Shown one piece after another: positions 1-12,567 of a DNA stretch of 64,000 bases. Within the stretch, counting starts at the first letter, position 1, and each line of letters starts with the position of its first letter. The notes under the pieces were generated by a model that did not search any database, was not told where the DNA came from, and saw only the letters and a program-made list of their open reading frames with translations. Origin of the DNA: Trichosphaerium sp. ATCC 40318 (Eukaryota > Discosea > Flabellinia > Trichosidae). The stretch is from assembly GCA_038496445.1 (NCBI GenBank), contig JALMLS010000479.1:62001-126000 (forward strand). The letters run 5' to 3'. The position numbers were made by a program, and so were the translations under genes.

Positions 1-15
1 TTCTTTATTCCTTAG

Positions 16-594
16 GGTCAATGGGGAGGTGCTGGAAGCAAGAGAGATCGAAGGTTTGAAAACGCAATGGAAGCTAGAGAAAGAAAACGACAGAAAAAAC
101 TTGAGGATGCTGTTAAAGATCGTTTTGATGCAAAACTTAGTGCAGTTATAATTAATCAAGAAGCTCTTACACCGGTACGCCTTGTAGATTTCGATTTTTT
201 TGATAAAAGGACTCAGCTGAGAATCCAAACTTTTTTTTTTTTTTTGCACGTGGACGTTTTTTTTGACCTTTTTATAGAAAGCCAAGTATAATGTTCCAGA
301 GAAACCATATATGTATGATAATAAGGAAGCATATGAATTAAGCTTATTGCATCCTATTGGTAAAGAATGGAATGCAGTTGGTGCTTATAAAAAACGAATC
401 AGGCCAAGGGTATGTTATTCTTTTTGCTTGATTTTAATCATCTTCGTGCTTTGTGTTGTGCTTATATACGCTTATAGATTGTCAAAAGACGTGGTGTTGC
501 TATCAATCCATTATCACAAAAATATGAGAGGGATTTGGCAGAGAAAGATACGAAGAAACAACGTAGAAACTTGTTCTCAAACATCGTTATGTAA
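16..594 (+). CDS. 3' end of an unidentified gene, highly charged protein
   Basis: Three exons can be read: 16-174, 278-409 and 478-594, in phase with each other and ending at TAA. The 5' part lies before the window. The visible 136 residues begin GQWGGAGSKRDRRFENAMEA and are rich in Lys, Arg and Glu, probably helical at first, with a basic C-terminus (KKQRRNLFSNIVM). No domain is recognisable to me. The charge pattern would suit a nuclear or RNA-associated protein, but that is inference. Introns are 103 and 68 bases with GTACGC and GTATGT donors. Coding status is well supported by phase-consistent splicing; function is unknown. Confidence 0.6.
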
Positions 595-726
595 AAAGGA
601 AAAAAAAAACCAGAAAAAAAAAAATATCCAAAGAAAAAAATAAATGTACTATATTTCCACACAAACTTGTTTTGTTGTGAAGCTTCTAAAGATATTGTAA
701 AAGAAGCAACTTAAGTTTATATTTAT

Positions 727-3656
727 TTATGGTTGTCCAAATCTTGCATTCCACATTCGTTGGTTCCGTTCTGTTCTCCTTTCGGTGCAGGTTGTTGTTA
801 TACTTGGTGCTTCTGTAGTTGGCGGTTCTGTAGACATTGGTGGTCCTGTAGTTGGCGGTTCTGTTGACATTGGTGGTTCTGTTGACATTGGTCCTAGGTT
901 TTGATATCAGCATGCTGATGCTAAGTAGTCTGTTGTTTAGTTACCGAAATCAATGATAATTGATGCTGGATCAACAGTAATAGATGCTGTCATTGGACAT
1001 GATGGACACATCACATTTCCTGGTACGTCTACAAACTGTCCCATTGTCATTGTATTTGTTGCAATAGTTACCTGTCCTGAGGGCATTATACCATCAGAGA
1101 GTACTATTTCAACATTGATAGTCCCAGCAAGATTCCATGCCTAAACATAACATTACTCATTGTTTCTATTGTTAGAGTGACACATACACCAACAACATTC
1201 AAAACACCTTGTATCATTCCCATTTCAAAGTGTAGTTGTATTGTACTAACACCACTAAACGAGTTGGTGAGATATAAGAATACAACAGTACAATAAAATA
1301 CTATTGTCACGTGCCTAAATGTAACGTCTCCATTGAAATCAAGATCAGACTCTAATGATAAATTCAAAGGTCCTGTTACTGGTGACGTTGTCTCTACAGT
1401 CCGTGTTGGAGCACTTGAAGTACTTGTAATCATAATCACGTTTGATAGAACCGTTTGGTCAATTGTTATCTGTCCTGCTTCAATAACAACTCTTGAACCA
1501 GTATCAAGGTTGGAAACTTGATGATTTCCTTGACGAATACGGAGAATACCTGGTCCCATCATATTTACTCTGTGTAACAGTCAACTATACAAGCGTGTTG
1601 AGTATTCACGTGCCCCATATTACCGTATGTTTGAGCGGTTGGAGTGTCGACTATCAGCTCATTTTGGTTTGTTGTAAAGGTAAGGCTAATCAGATTTTCA
1701 TTTGTGGTTGTAATTGTCAGCTATTAAACAGTTAGGAGGATACATAAAAACATATTACATACCTTGGAAGAACCATCAAGTACGAAGTTGTCGCCTTCAG
1801 CGGTACCTGTTGTAACATCAACATCTTCTACAGCAAGGTCCCCAGTTACTGGTCCTTTTAAGCTCACCTGTAATATGTATAAGTTGACATAGGATACGGC
1901 AACACACCAAGGTAAGAGCAAAAGTCGATAAAATGCGAGTTGGACTCTGTGCATCTATTGACAAGCCACTAATGTCATTTGTTTCGAAAGAAAGACGAGT
2001 TTCATCAACTCTGTTGTGCATCACAACAACTAGTTTACAGTCAATACAAGTTGTACGCCCATCATATTGATACCTTCCATGTCCGCGAATGTCACTGTAG
2101 AAACAAAAGACACCATAGGTGAAGACACAACAAGCTGTGTCATGGAGGCGTCTCCTTCATATGAACCTCTAAACTCGCATACCTAGATAATGTTAATTAT
2201 AAAGAAACTATAACGACGTTACTACTTACACCTTCGCCTGTAAGTTGAAGTGATCCTCCTGATCTAAACGTCCAGCTTCCGCCTATCATAGAGGATCCTG
2301 ACTGGATTATAATAACAGGACTACCATCTACAGTGGCAACAACTGCATCCTCTGCAATGAAAGAGAGTAGATTCATATTGGGAACTACTGGAAGTGCTAC
2401 AATTTCTGTAGGAAGAACTCCACTCTTTTCGAAGAACCCCTGTATTCTGAATTCGAAAGAATCTGATCCAACATCTAATGGAGTACCAAAGGTTATTTGG
2501 CGTTTCCCATTACCTCCTGGAACATCCATAGTGTCATCAATAACAAATCGACTTGAAAAAAAAGTTAAAGTTAAATATGTATGAGCTTGATGGTCAGGTT
2601 TTATGTATTGTACCGGAACGTATATACAGGTACGAGTAAAGGTCTGAGAACATCTTCCGTATACTCAAATCTCATTGGCACAGTGATAGGTCCAGCCAAA
2701 AACTCTTGAATGGTTGCTGCGGGAGAGGCGAGAGTGAGACCTCCTCTGGTAGCTTTGAGGTTTATTTGTTAGGATAATACTTCATTATGTATTGGATTGT
2801 ACCTTGTTCTATTGAAAGAACAAGTGCTGTGAAGATGTTATTTGAATATGAAATACGGCTTTGCTGGGTTCCAGCATACAAAAAGTTGTAATTCACGAGG
2901 TCGTCGTTTAAAAAAGTAGTGATAGTGACCTATAACCTCTGCAGTTATGCACAAGCTTTTGAACTGTTAAAAAGTAGCTCAAACTACGCACTACGGCTCC
3001 TGGTGTAAGTGTAAGGGTTACCTCAGCTAGACAGTAATGTATAAGCTCACTCGGATCGAAAGAGGTGCTAGATATTATTACCTGTTAAAGGTAGTCGAAA
3101 AAGGGGCGATGGATTGATTGGTCCATTTATAACTATATCAATTGGATCATTGCCGTCAAAAATCACAAGCTAATAAATAAAATAAATCGTTTTTGTAGAA
3201 ATTAGATAAGTATCACGTGATAAATTAGGAAAACCACGTGATAATTTTTGGAAGAGCACTTCTTTTTCTCCCTTTGTATTTACGTACGCCGCCAACTATA
3301 ACATTCCTGGGAGGGATAGACCCAGCGACAATACATACAGGCTTAGGCTCACAGTCCCTTTTCATTAATAAGGAATGCTTGAAAACTAGCGCAAAACGAA
3401 ATTTATAACGCAACTACCAGTTATCTGGATCATTCCAGTTATTAGACATAGCACTCGCCTATTTTAAAGCAAAAACGCTATTAGCTAACAGCGGTATTGA
3501 AATACACGTACTCCTGTCCATATAACCCTTAAAGATTGGCCATGGGTTATTGTCACGTGGAGAGCCACTATTGGCACATTAACATGATAAATACGATATA
3601 ATAGGTAAATCTGTACCTAACAATAAGGATAATCGGAATAAGGCAAGAGAATCCAT
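727..3656 (-). CDS. Secreted beta-rich surface protein, paralogue A
   Basis: Multi-exon gene, about 17 exons by comparison with copy C at 18266-21344. Exon 1 (3656-3617) encodes a signal-peptide-like start, MDSLALFRLSLLL. The next exons give VTITHGQSLRVIWTG followed by NNWNDPDNW and a Cys/Pro segment, a layout like the 'WTG...NW...P' start of some secreted beta-helix proteins. Later exons carry the family segments TVDGSPVIIIQSG, GGSWTF and LRIRQGNHQVSNLD. The C-terminus has repeated MSTEPP units, then a short basic tail ending ARFGQP. Unlike copy C there is no hydrophobic C-terminal segment. One intron (1255-1314) uses a GC donor. Inference: a secreted or cell-wall protein. I do not recognise a named family. 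Not every internal exon was traced. Confidence 0.65.
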
Positions 3657-4581
3657 TATCGAGATTTTTGAAGCAAAAAATAATTGTTAAAAAGCTTTTG
3701 AAAAATGTGTTTATTTATTCACGTTCACTAAACAACCAAGAGAATTTCTTTTTTTGAAGGCAATGAAGTTTTTTATTAAGGTATCGATAGCAGGCAAATG
3801 ACAATTGGTATAGAGGGAACAATTTTACTGGCGTTTGATAAGTGAGAGGTAGTTTAAGTACGGTAGTATCGTAAAACAACATCAGCAAGTAGCAGTTCTA
3901 TACAATTGCAGATTACGATTCAAAAAAAAGAGAGATCGTTAGATCTACAGTGCAGGTTATAAGCAATTTGGAGAAATCCAAGAAGTGCACGAAAGGTGAT
4001 CTGTAACTCCAATTTAAATGGGAAGGGTCTCTGGCTACGTGATCCAGGGGATCGAAGCTGAGTGAGACGTATTCTCTCCTCCAATCTGGTATTGTAGATC
4101 AACAAGAGCGCGTGAATCTAACTGCTCCAGAAGAATCCTTTTCAGCTGGCGTTAGGAGAACAATTTTTGAGTATCCACCAAGACTTACATCTCCCCGACA
4201 ACTCTACCACCAACAACAGATTCTTCAACATCAGGATCCAAACTTTGTTTGTTGTCTCTTCAGCACTTTTAACATTGTGTCATCAAATTCTCATTGTAGA
4301 GAAGACGTAAAGCCGGTTAATACTACACGAAGGAGTCTGGAAAACATGTGTCCGTCAAATGACTTCTTTAGAAGTTGTATCGTCTTATATAAAACGTTTT
4401 AGCTCCAAAAAGTATGGTGTCCGTGCAAAAGAGCTGCCACAGTACACTTGCAGCTGAAGCTTACCATTGTGATACATGAGCATGCTCACATATTTATTTA
4501 CATAGTTGGAGCTATGCACGCGCACAAAAATACTTTGATACTGATTTGTCAGTGGTACTACTTTTTATTTTTTGGAAAAAA
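3657..4581. other. Spacer upstream of paralogue A
   Basis: Short reading frames on both strands here (for example 4112-4402 plus and 3920-4105 minus) have no recognisable domain or convincing splice pattern. The stretch probably contains the promoter of paralogue A and the 3' end of the F-box gene at 4582. No RNA gene seen. Confidence 0.4.
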
Positions 4582-5760
4582 TTAATCAACAATTTTTTTA
4601 ATACCTTTCTTTTCAAGTTCTTTAATGCCGGCTTTTGTAACTTTAGTACCACTCAGTTCTAGTAGCTCTATACTACCAGGTAATGATTTGATACCTTTAT
4701 CTGTAATATTACAATAGCCTAATAGTAATACCTTTACTTCAGATGATATGTCACTAATCCAATCATCCGCTGCCTTTGTAGATGCTAGATCAATTGAGTG
4801 AGTACTAGATAGACTCTTCATAAATACCCCAGTTTCCAATGATTCACAATAGTTAAGGTTGATCTCATGTACACCAACCAAAGCCGAAACACCTACATCA
4901 GTGACGTGTGTATGCTTCAAATTTATGGTATGTACACCAACTAATGCTGCTACACCTTTATCTGTTACATCCACACAATACGTTAAATCTATATCATGTA
5001 CACCTGCTAATGCTATAATAGAATCTGCTACATGTGTATAACTTAAATCTATGCTATATACACCAGCTAATGACGATACATCTGTTATTTTTGTTCCAGC
5101 TAATTTAATTGTATGTACACCTGCCAAAGAAGGTATACCCAAGTCAGTTATAAGTTCACAGTCGCTTAAATCTATTGTATGCACTCCAGATAAGACAAAC
5201 AAAACGTCATCTGTAGCTTTAGATCCAACTATACTTATCCATGGTACTCCAGAGAGAGCCATCAAACCTACTTCTGTAATATCTTCTGCTTTTTCCAAAC
5301 AAATGTCAAGGAGGTAAGGAGCAAGTTTTTCTAAGCATTCATCTGTTATTTCAGGACAACGCTTTAGTTCCAACTCTTCAACACCAATCAAATGATTCAA
5401 TCCTGTATCTGATATGCCGTCAAAGAAAAGGCTTATTGATTTAATACCAGAAAGAAGAGCAAGATCTTTATCCCTAGCTCTCTGAAAGTATCTTGTTGAT
5501 ACTGTAGTGTTCTGTAGAAGAGGGCTTCCTTCGAGATAAGAAAAACAATCGCGTGATTTAATATAGATTGTGCCATACCCAATATGAGTATGAATGATGT
5601 CTCTTAGTCGTCTACAGCTTTGGGAAATAGGAAACAGGAAGACGTACTCCAAAAATGCAAGTAAATGCGCTATTATCTCTGTAGGAATATCTAGAAGCTC
5701 GGTATTGCGAGGTTTTGTAATACGTGCGGTTCTGCGTCGTGTGAGCTTTGTTCGTTTCAT
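4582..5760 (-). CDS. F-box protein with cysteine-containing leucine-rich repeats
   Basis: Single-exon gene of 392 residues. After a basic N-terminus there is an F-box-like segment at about residues 22-62 (LLDIPTEIIAHLLAFLEYVF). It is followed by about eleven leucine-rich repeats of the form GVHTIDLSDCELITDLGI, each near 24 residues, as in AMN1/FBXL-type repeats. In this architecture the F-box binds SKP1 in an SCF ubiquitin ligase and the repeats bind the substrate; that role is inferred from the family. It is the most diverged of the intact F-box/LRR genes here and has an extended C-terminus (ELEKKGIKKIVD). It lies between paralogues A and B on the same strand. Confidence 0.8.
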   Translation of the reverse strand: MKRTKLTRRRTARITKPRNTELLDIPTEIIAHLLAFLEYVFLFPISQSCRRLRDIIHTHIGYGTIYIKSRDCFSYLEGSPLLQNTTVSTRYFQRARDKDLALLSGIKSISLFFDGISDTGLNHLIGVEELELKRCPEITDECLEKLAPYLLDICLEKAEDITEVGLMALSGVPWISIVGSKATDDVLFVLSGVHTIDLSDCELITDLGIPSLAGVHTIKLAGTKITDVSSLAGVYSIDLSYTHVADSIIALAGVHDIDLTYCVDVTDKGVAALVGVHTINLKHTHVTDVGVSALVGVHEINLNYCESLETGVFMKSLSSTHSIDLASTKAADDWISDISSEVKVLLLGYCNITDKGIKSLPGSIELLELSGTKVTKAGIKELEKKGIKKIVD

Positions 5761-6377
5761 GGTTGCGTTCGTAGTCTTTGTTGGGTTGTTATCAATACGT
5801 TGCGAGGTTTAAAAGCCGTGGATAAAGAAACGGCTTAATTTAGTTGACTGTTGGTTTTCCCGCGCAAAATTCGTGTCGATGTGAATGTTTCGCTAAATCA
5901 CAAACAATGCGACAATTTGGGATTTGACCTGAAATAGCGCTATTTTGGTTTAGCGCCTGATTTTTCGGGATGGTTTGTGAGCATAGGTAGCCGTATGCAA
6001 CTCTGCAAGCTATACCATTAGTGTATCCTTGTGAGTAATTCACGTGATCATAAAAGCAGAAAGTCATGTCCGTGCTAAAAAATCGGAGTATCCTTTTAAA
6101 AAGTAGCGCTACAATAAAATGGTGCTACTTCAAGTCAAATCCGCGCAATTTGACACATAGTCCAAAAGCCTAGTCAGTCTACTACCGTATTATTCCTAGA
6201 CTCAAAGCCTTACAATAAAACAACCAGCCATAATGGTCATAAACCAAAAAACACTGTAACTTTTTAACTAATAATTTATTTACTTTTTAGGAATTTCATC
6301 CAATAGGTTTAGTATTGTTAAGTTACAATCACAACGATGTTTTAGAGTATAAAAAGCTACTATTTCTAAATCTGTCA
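5761..6377. other. Spacer between F-box gene and paralogue B
   Basis: No gene recognised. Contains a CACGTG palindrome near 6042 and a small plus/minus symmetrical stretch around 5930-5960 (AATAGCGCTATT). Probably the promoter of the F-box gene at 5760 and 3' flank of paralogue B. Confidence 0.4.
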
Positions 6378-9300
6378 CTAACGTTTAACACGTGTTCCAT
6401 GTATTGCGACCCACATTCGTAGGTTCCTTTCTGCTCTCCTTTCAGAGCAGGTTGGTGGTGGCTCTGTCGGTGATATAGTAGTAGGTGGTTCTGTAGACAT
6501 TGGTGGTTCTGTAGACATTGGTGGTTCTGTAGACATTGGTGGTTCTGTTGACATTGATCCTAGATTTTGATATCAGCATACTGCTGCTAAGTAGCTGGTT
6601 GCGAAGTACCGAAATCAATGATAATTGATGCTGGATCAACAGTAATAGATGCTGTCATTGGACATGATGGACACATCACATTTCCTGGTACGTCTACAAA
6701 CTGTCCCATCGTCATTGTGTTTGTTGCAATAGTTACCTGTCCTGAGGGCATTATACCATCAGAGAGTACTATTTCAACATTGATAGTCCCAGCAAGATTC
6801 CATGCCTAAACATCACATTACTCATTGTTTCTATTGTTAGAGTAACACATACACCAACAACATTCAAAACACCTTGTATCATTCCCATTTCAAAGTGAAG
6901 TTGTATTGTACTAACACCACTAACCAATGGTGAGATATAAGAATACAACAGTAGAAATAAAATACTATTGTCACATGCCTAAATGTAACGTCGCCCGAGA
7001 AATCAAGATCAGACTCTACGTCCAGATTTAATGGCCCAATTAGTGGTAACGTCGCTACAACCTTCCTCATTGGAGCAGTTGATGTACTGGTAATCATGAC
7101 GTTGTTTGATAGAATCGACTGATCAATCGTTATCTGACCCGCTTCAATCACAACTCTAGAGCCAGCCTCAAGGTTGGAAACTTGATGATTCCCTTGACGA
7201 ATACGGAGAACGCCTGGTCCATTCATAGTAAGACTATCGTTACATATTAGTACACATAGACAATAACAAAGCTCAAAGTTAACATGGTTTGAAGCATCAC
7301 GTACCCCATGTTGCCATATGTTTGAGTGGTTGATGTGTCAACTATCAACTCAGTTTGGATTGTATTAAAAGTAATGCCATTCAGGTTTTCATTTGTATTT
7401 GTAATCGTGAGCTGTTAAACATTAGCGAACAATGAAAACGGCTATTAATACGCACTTTGGATCCATCAAGTACAATGCTATTTCCTTCAGCGATACCTGT
7501 TATGACATCGACATTATCCAGAGTAAGATCGCTGGAATCAGGTGCATTTAAGCACGCCTTCAAATGTGTAAGTCACAAAGTGTATTATTTGGAACGTACA
7601 AAGCTTAGATCAAGTGAAGACAAAATACGAGTTTGGCTTCTTGCATCAATTGACAAGCCATTGATGTTGTTTGTTTCAAAAGAAAGACGAGTTTCATCAT
7701 CAACTCTATCATGCATCACAACAACTAGTTTCGCAATTTGGTTAGCCATGAATAGATACACTGACATTTACAATACCTTCCATGTTTTGTAGTTGTGATG
7801 AAGCGGTGAATGTGACAACGGGCGATGATACAACAAGGTGTCCTTGAGCACCTGAAGACCGTTTTGTAGAGGAGCCTCCGATAAATATACCTTCAAAACT
7901 ACAGCTCTAAAGAGTTGTAAGAACAGGTAAGAATAACCCAAAGTGAAGCAAGTACTTACACCTTGACCAAGTAGTTGAAGTGATCCTCCTGATGTAAACA
8001 TCCAGTTTCCTCCAATCACAGATTCTCTTGACTGTTTGATAATAAAAGGACTGCCATCCACAGTGGCAACAAAACCAGATTCTGAAGTGAAAGAGAGTAA
8101 ATCTGTATCCTTTTCTGCATACACTTCAGTTGGATAGATTCCTGTTTTGTCCAAGCTTTCAGTCATACGAAAATCGAAAAACGCTGATACAAGGCCTGTT
8201 GATTCTGATTGAAACATGATCTGCCTCTTTTCAACAACAATGGAAGGTACAACAATACTATCATCAATGACTGTTCGCCTTGGAAAAAGAGTTAACACAA
8301 AATGACGCAATCGTTAGCGAAAAAAGGTTGGAGTACAATGAGGTACTTTAAGATGTATTCAGGTTCAAATGTAGGGATTTGAGTGTGACGGAAAAACATA
8401 GGAACCATGTAAGGTCCAGCCAAAAAATCAAGATTGACTCCACTTGCAGAGTTAAGGTGCAAACCACTTCCAGTTCCTGAAGGTTATTTGTTAACTATCT
8501 GAAATTGTACAAGTAGTACATTTGACAGAAGAAACATACCTCTTTCTAAAGATAAAGAGTCTGGATTGAATACAGATATCCCACTTATAAATTCAACAAC
8601 ACAAAACTGTGAACCACCATAGAAGAAGTTAAATCCAACCAAACGTATTCCACGGGAAGCTTCTATGCGGATCTACAAAAACAAAAAAAACAACTTAACA
8701 ATTGACAAACAACTTAACCATCAATCGACAAACTTGGTTTTTGTTTTTTCGATTTCGCTTTTGCTTTTTGTAAAAGTCATACCTGAGCTCCTTCTGTTAT
8801 TTCAATGTTTACATCACCTACGTCAGCATGAGTACGCAGGTGAAAAAGGTTAAGATTGTAGCCATTGTGTACTTGTTAAAGGTTCGCGGAATAGTGGTGG
8901 AGGGTCGATACCTGTTCTTATAGTTACATCAATGGGTTCAATGCCTTGAAATTTTACAATCTAAAACAATAAAACATAAATCAACTGTTGTGGCTTAATG
9001 TTGTTTATCATCCAAACAAATCAACTTGAGTTGCACGTACATCCAGACCATCAACGCCTGTGGCTGGAGGTATGACACTTTCACAAAATGGTAATGGTGT
9101 ACAATCCCTGAAACAGTTGTTAATGTATGTGAGAGCGAACAAACAGGGATTATGAACAAAACAAGGGAACAGATTTTGGGTAAAGTTTTTTTTCTCACGT
9201 TTGCACAACGAAGCGCAAGTGTAAGATTGTAATATTCCGTACCAGTTACCAACATCGAGGAAGAAATTGGTGTTTCCCTACATATTAGGCTTAATTATGT

Positions 9301-9747
9301 GCCACAGCAAAAGGTCGCGTATTAACACGTGTCGGTTTTAACAAATTAAGCTGACTAATTGTTGCGAGTTTTCTAAATGCTTGAAATCCTTAATTATGTA
9401 CATATCGTGATATAAAATCGGGTGCGCTTATTTAGAAGTGGCTTTGACAAGCAGAGTCACCAGAAATTTGCAAAAAAACCCAATTTGTTTTTCGCCTTAA
9501 AAACTCACCACTAGGACACTATACAACATAGTACAAGTACCCGAGCAAAATAAAGGGTTCATAAAATCGGGGATGATAATTTGAAAACCAACATTAATAC
9601 ACTAAACACGCACGTTTCCTGTCCAAATGAATTCGAATTGGCCTTGAACTACTGCCAGGTGGAAAACAGCTGGTACATCGTTTAGTCGACTATAAAGGGT
9701 ACAGGATAGACAATTTACGCACCCAAACATAATACTACAGCCTTCAT
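6378..9747 (-). CDS. Secreted beta-rich surface protein, paralogue B
   Basis: Same exon plan as copy C on the plus strand, read in reverse. Exon 1 encodes MKAVVLCL, a short signal-peptide-like start. The later exons supply EFIWTGN, the Cys/Pro segment ending PPATGVDGLD, the long exon with TESLDKTGIYPTEVYAEKD and FVATVDGSPFIIKQS, then LRIRQGNHQVSNLEAGSRVV. The C-terminus has four MSTEPP units, then TTISPTEPPPTCSE and a basic end (IHGTRVKR). All junctions I checked keep frame, so the gene looks intact. Its first two thirds are nearly the same as copy C, while the last two coding exons are nearly the same as copy A, so it is a mosaic. A GC-AG intron sits at 6920-6978. Function unknown; secreted by inference. 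Confidence 0.65.
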
Positions 9748-9900
9748 GTTGTTTAGAAAAAGTGTAATTACACTCTAAGTAGGTTCCAAAGTGTCTTCAG
9801 TGAATGATTAATTGTACGATATTACATCAAATTTGTAGTATATATTCCTCGCTGTATTAACCTCTAACAGAGGATACCCTCCCTTGTAAGACATTCGGTT
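9748..9900 (-). promoter_or_regulatory. Upstream region of paralogue B, conserved with copy C
   Basis: About 150 bases before the start codon match, in inverted orientation, the region before copy C (about 18120-18265). Shared elements include the run TATATTCCTCGCTGTATTAA and the ATTCACTGAAGAC stretch on the sense strand. The duplication therefore carried the promoter. No TATA box is claimed. Confidence 0.5.
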
Positions 9901-10659
9901 GCTAAGAGGAGATATAACACACCTTCATATGACGTCAGCCAAAAACTACAAAACTACATTGCACTTTTATGTGTTGCTGACTAGTGGCCTTTACAGCGAA
10001 TTTGAAACCATCTCTTTTAGCAGATTGTTTCTCTTCCTATTTTCATGTGCTCTTAGTATAACCACGCATAGTTTAAGAAGAATATGTGGAACCGCTGTAT
10101 GACAAACATAAAACACTTTCATCTATTCACGTGAATTTATCACGTGATACTTTTTTCTTTTTTGAGATTTTTGTTTATTTTGTTTACAAGATTGATTTAG
10201 GGTCACACGAAATCAAGTCGCCTGTTGCCCTCCTACTGATTATGTTTGGTCATAGTTTCAAATGAGAAATTGAGTGGACTAGAGATCATCTGGTAACAAA
10301 TGAAGATGTTCATGGCGAAAGACCCACGTGCGTATTTGTGATTCTGACACAGCTGATATTATCAAAGAATGTCTTGAGTGAATGCAGCCATCAACAGATC
10401 TATTAAGTTGTATCCACAAGAGGACATATAATCTTGATGATGTCAAACGTCAACCTTTACTTCATTTTTTCTTTGTTAAATTCAAAACCTGACTCAATGA
10501 CGTCTTATAATTGCGCTCTCTAAGTAGAATTATCAAAACACAAACCAGGCAAGGTACAAAAACAAACAGTGCTTAACAGAAAGCCGTTTTTTTTCTTGCA
10601 CTAATTTGAAAAAAAACCGAACAGTGTTTTGTTCATTGCTTAGTTCCTTCTTTCTAGGC

Positions 10660-11250
10660 TTACTTAGGTTATGAGGCAGGTATATGTATAGTTGATATTA
10701 CAAAACTATGATCGCAGGCTGTAATGTTGTAGACTCCTTGCATGAAATTAGTAATATCTTGTGACGATAAACACGTTTTTATGCTACTTCCAAACAATAT
10801 CAGTTTTGACACATCAACCAACCCTGTTCGCAAGTTATCTCTCAAATATAATGGCGCTCCTGTATATGTTACTGAAGGTGGTTGTGTATGCACTGATACC
10901 AACAATTGCGATGTATTCTACTGCAGGTGAGACCAAAGGTATTTTTAAGTGTACCTTAAATACATCTTCTTCATCGTCTCATTTCGAAGTTTGTTTCGTT
11001 GCTGAAAATCCTAATATTTGCGATGACCTTGCGGACAATGTGTTTGATACTCATTATATAGACAATGATAAAGTATATAAAATCGCGCTATGGTATGCCT
11101 GGAGGTGTTTGTTATACCTTAAAAGGTATCGCAAATGGAGTATCACAAACCGTCTTCCTCATCTTCTAAATATTGTTGCTATGGTGAGTTTGCTGTAGCA
11201 TCAAGAACGCCTAAATGCTATGGTGATGGAGAATCAAATATGGTGGTTGT
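10660..11250 (+). pseudogene. Broken Cys-rich gene (candidate)
   Basis: Cys-rich coding-like segments lie in successive frames. Frame one at 10742 reads MKLVISCDDKHVFMLL and later YVTEGGCVCTDTNNCDVFYC. A second frame continues with GETKGIFKCTLNTSSSSS and FVAENPNICDD. A third gives YCCYGEFAVASRTPKCYGDG near 11170. In-frame stops occur before 10742. The frames are not joined by good splice sites, so this looks like a decayed gene for a small secreted Cys-rich protein. An intron-containing gene I have misread is possible. Confidence 0.3.
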
Positions 11251-11610
11251 ATGAAGTCTTTCTAAGGGATTTTTTACTTTTTTTAAATTAGACATTGATG
11301 GTGAAAAGAAAATGAAAGATTTTCGTTTTAGAGATTTTTTACTTCTTTTAAATATTCAAACTATGGCTTGTTGGAATAACTCTATTTATTGTATTGTATG
11401 TTTTTCAAATCAGATTTATTTGCTATTTGTGTTTGTAGATTACATGAATCAATTGAACAATATATTTGTAACCCACTTGTACAACCATTCTATTAAATAC
11501 TATTTGTGTTTTTTTTTGTCTTTTAAACAATTTGCCTTGTCTTGATGTGTTTATGTTATTATACGGTCTGTGCCTACCAAGGCCTTTATACCATTATCTG
11601 ATATGTAGTT

Positions 11611-12567
11611 TCATAATTTTAATATGATAGTGTGTACTCCTACCAACGCCTTCAAACTGTCATCTGAAATATTTGTATCTGACAAGTTTATTTCATGTAC
11701 TCCAGCTAATGCTTTGACACCCTCATCTGTTATACTTGTACAATTACACAACCAAATAGTATGTACCCTTGCCAATGACTTCAAACCTTCATCTGTAACA
11801 TTTGTATCTTCCAAACTAATAGCATGTACTCCAGCTAATGCTTTGACACCCTCATCTGTAACCTTTGTACTTTGCAAATTTATTTCATATACACCAGCTA
11901 ACGCTTTGATACCCTCATCTGTAACATTTGTATACTCCAAATAAATAGTATGTACTCCAGCTAATGCTTTGACACCCTCATCTGTTATTATGCCAGAACT
12001 ATATAGATTGATAGTATGTACTCCTGCCAATGACTTCAAACCTTCATCTGTAACATTTGTATCTGACAAGTTAATATCATGTACTCCAGCTAATGCTTTG
12101 ATACCCTCATCTGTTATTTCACGGCAACACTTGAGGTTAATAGTATGTACCCCTGCCAACGCCTTCAAACCCTCATCTGTAACCTTTGTACATTGCAAAT
12201 TTATTTCATGTACTCCAGCTAATGCTTTGACACCCTCATCTGTTATTTCAAAGCAATAATTGAGGTCAACAGTGTGTACTCCTGCAAATAAATGCAAGTC
12301 ACTGTCGGTTGGCCTAAATCGTCCAAAACAAATTGGTGTATTTCGCAGTAACGGACTACCAGAAAGCAATGAAACTTCGTGGTCGCTATTAACAATGATT
12401 TCATTGTATCCAACATGGATATGAACGATATCATGGAGAAAGTGGCAAGTTTGGGCTGCAGGGAGTGTATATGTCCCTTGCCTTAGAATATGAACTATTA
12501 ATTCAACAGGAAGTGAAATAAGATCAAATACGCCTTGATCTCTCTTTTCTGTGTTGGCGCTTTTCAT
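11611..12567 (-). CDS. F-box protein with leucine-rich repeats, C-terminally truncated by a TGA
   Basis: 318 residues from the ATG at 12567, chosen because paralogues at 28018 and 42178 start at the same place relative to the F-box (DLISLPVELIVHILRQGTYT). The open frame extends upstream to 12726, but that extension is hydrophobic and unlike relatives. About ten repeats follow, alternating LNYCFEITDEGVKALAGVH and LSDTNVTDEGLKSLAGVH types. The frame stops at 11611-11613 inside a repeat. Reading past the TGA gives NYISDNGIKALVGTDRI in exact repeat register, so a nonsense change at a normally Cys/variable position removed the last repeat. Role inferred: SCF substrate adaptor. Confidence 0.8.
   Translation of the reverse strand: MKSANTEKRDQGVFDLISLPVELIVHILRQGTYTLPAAQTCHFLHDIVHIHVGYNEIIVNSDHEVSLLSGSPLLRNTPICFGRFRPTDSDLHLFAGVHTVDLNYCFEITDEGVKALAGVHEINLQCTKVTDEGLKALAGVHTINLKCCREITDEGIKALAGVHDINLSDTNVTDEGLKSLAGVHTINLYSSGIITDEGVKALAGVHTIYLEYTNVTDEGIKALAGVYEINLQSTKVTDEGVKALAGVHAISLEDTNVTDEGLKSLARVHTIWLCNCTSITDEGVKALAGVHEINLSDTNISDDSLKALVGVHTIILKL

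Noticed and set aside
4859-5317. Plus-strand ORFs over the F-box/LRR gene, Cys/Thr/Pro-rich (STCTPANA-type repeats)
   Set aside because: They are antisense shadows of the LRR repeats. The same pattern appears opposite every F-box/LRR gene here (11624-12259, 28200-28436, 42224-42832, 44029-44262).
11330-11600. Plus-strand ORF 11312-11545
   Set aside because: Phe/Tyr/Leu-rich translation of AT-rich spacer; no start context, splice sites or similarity.
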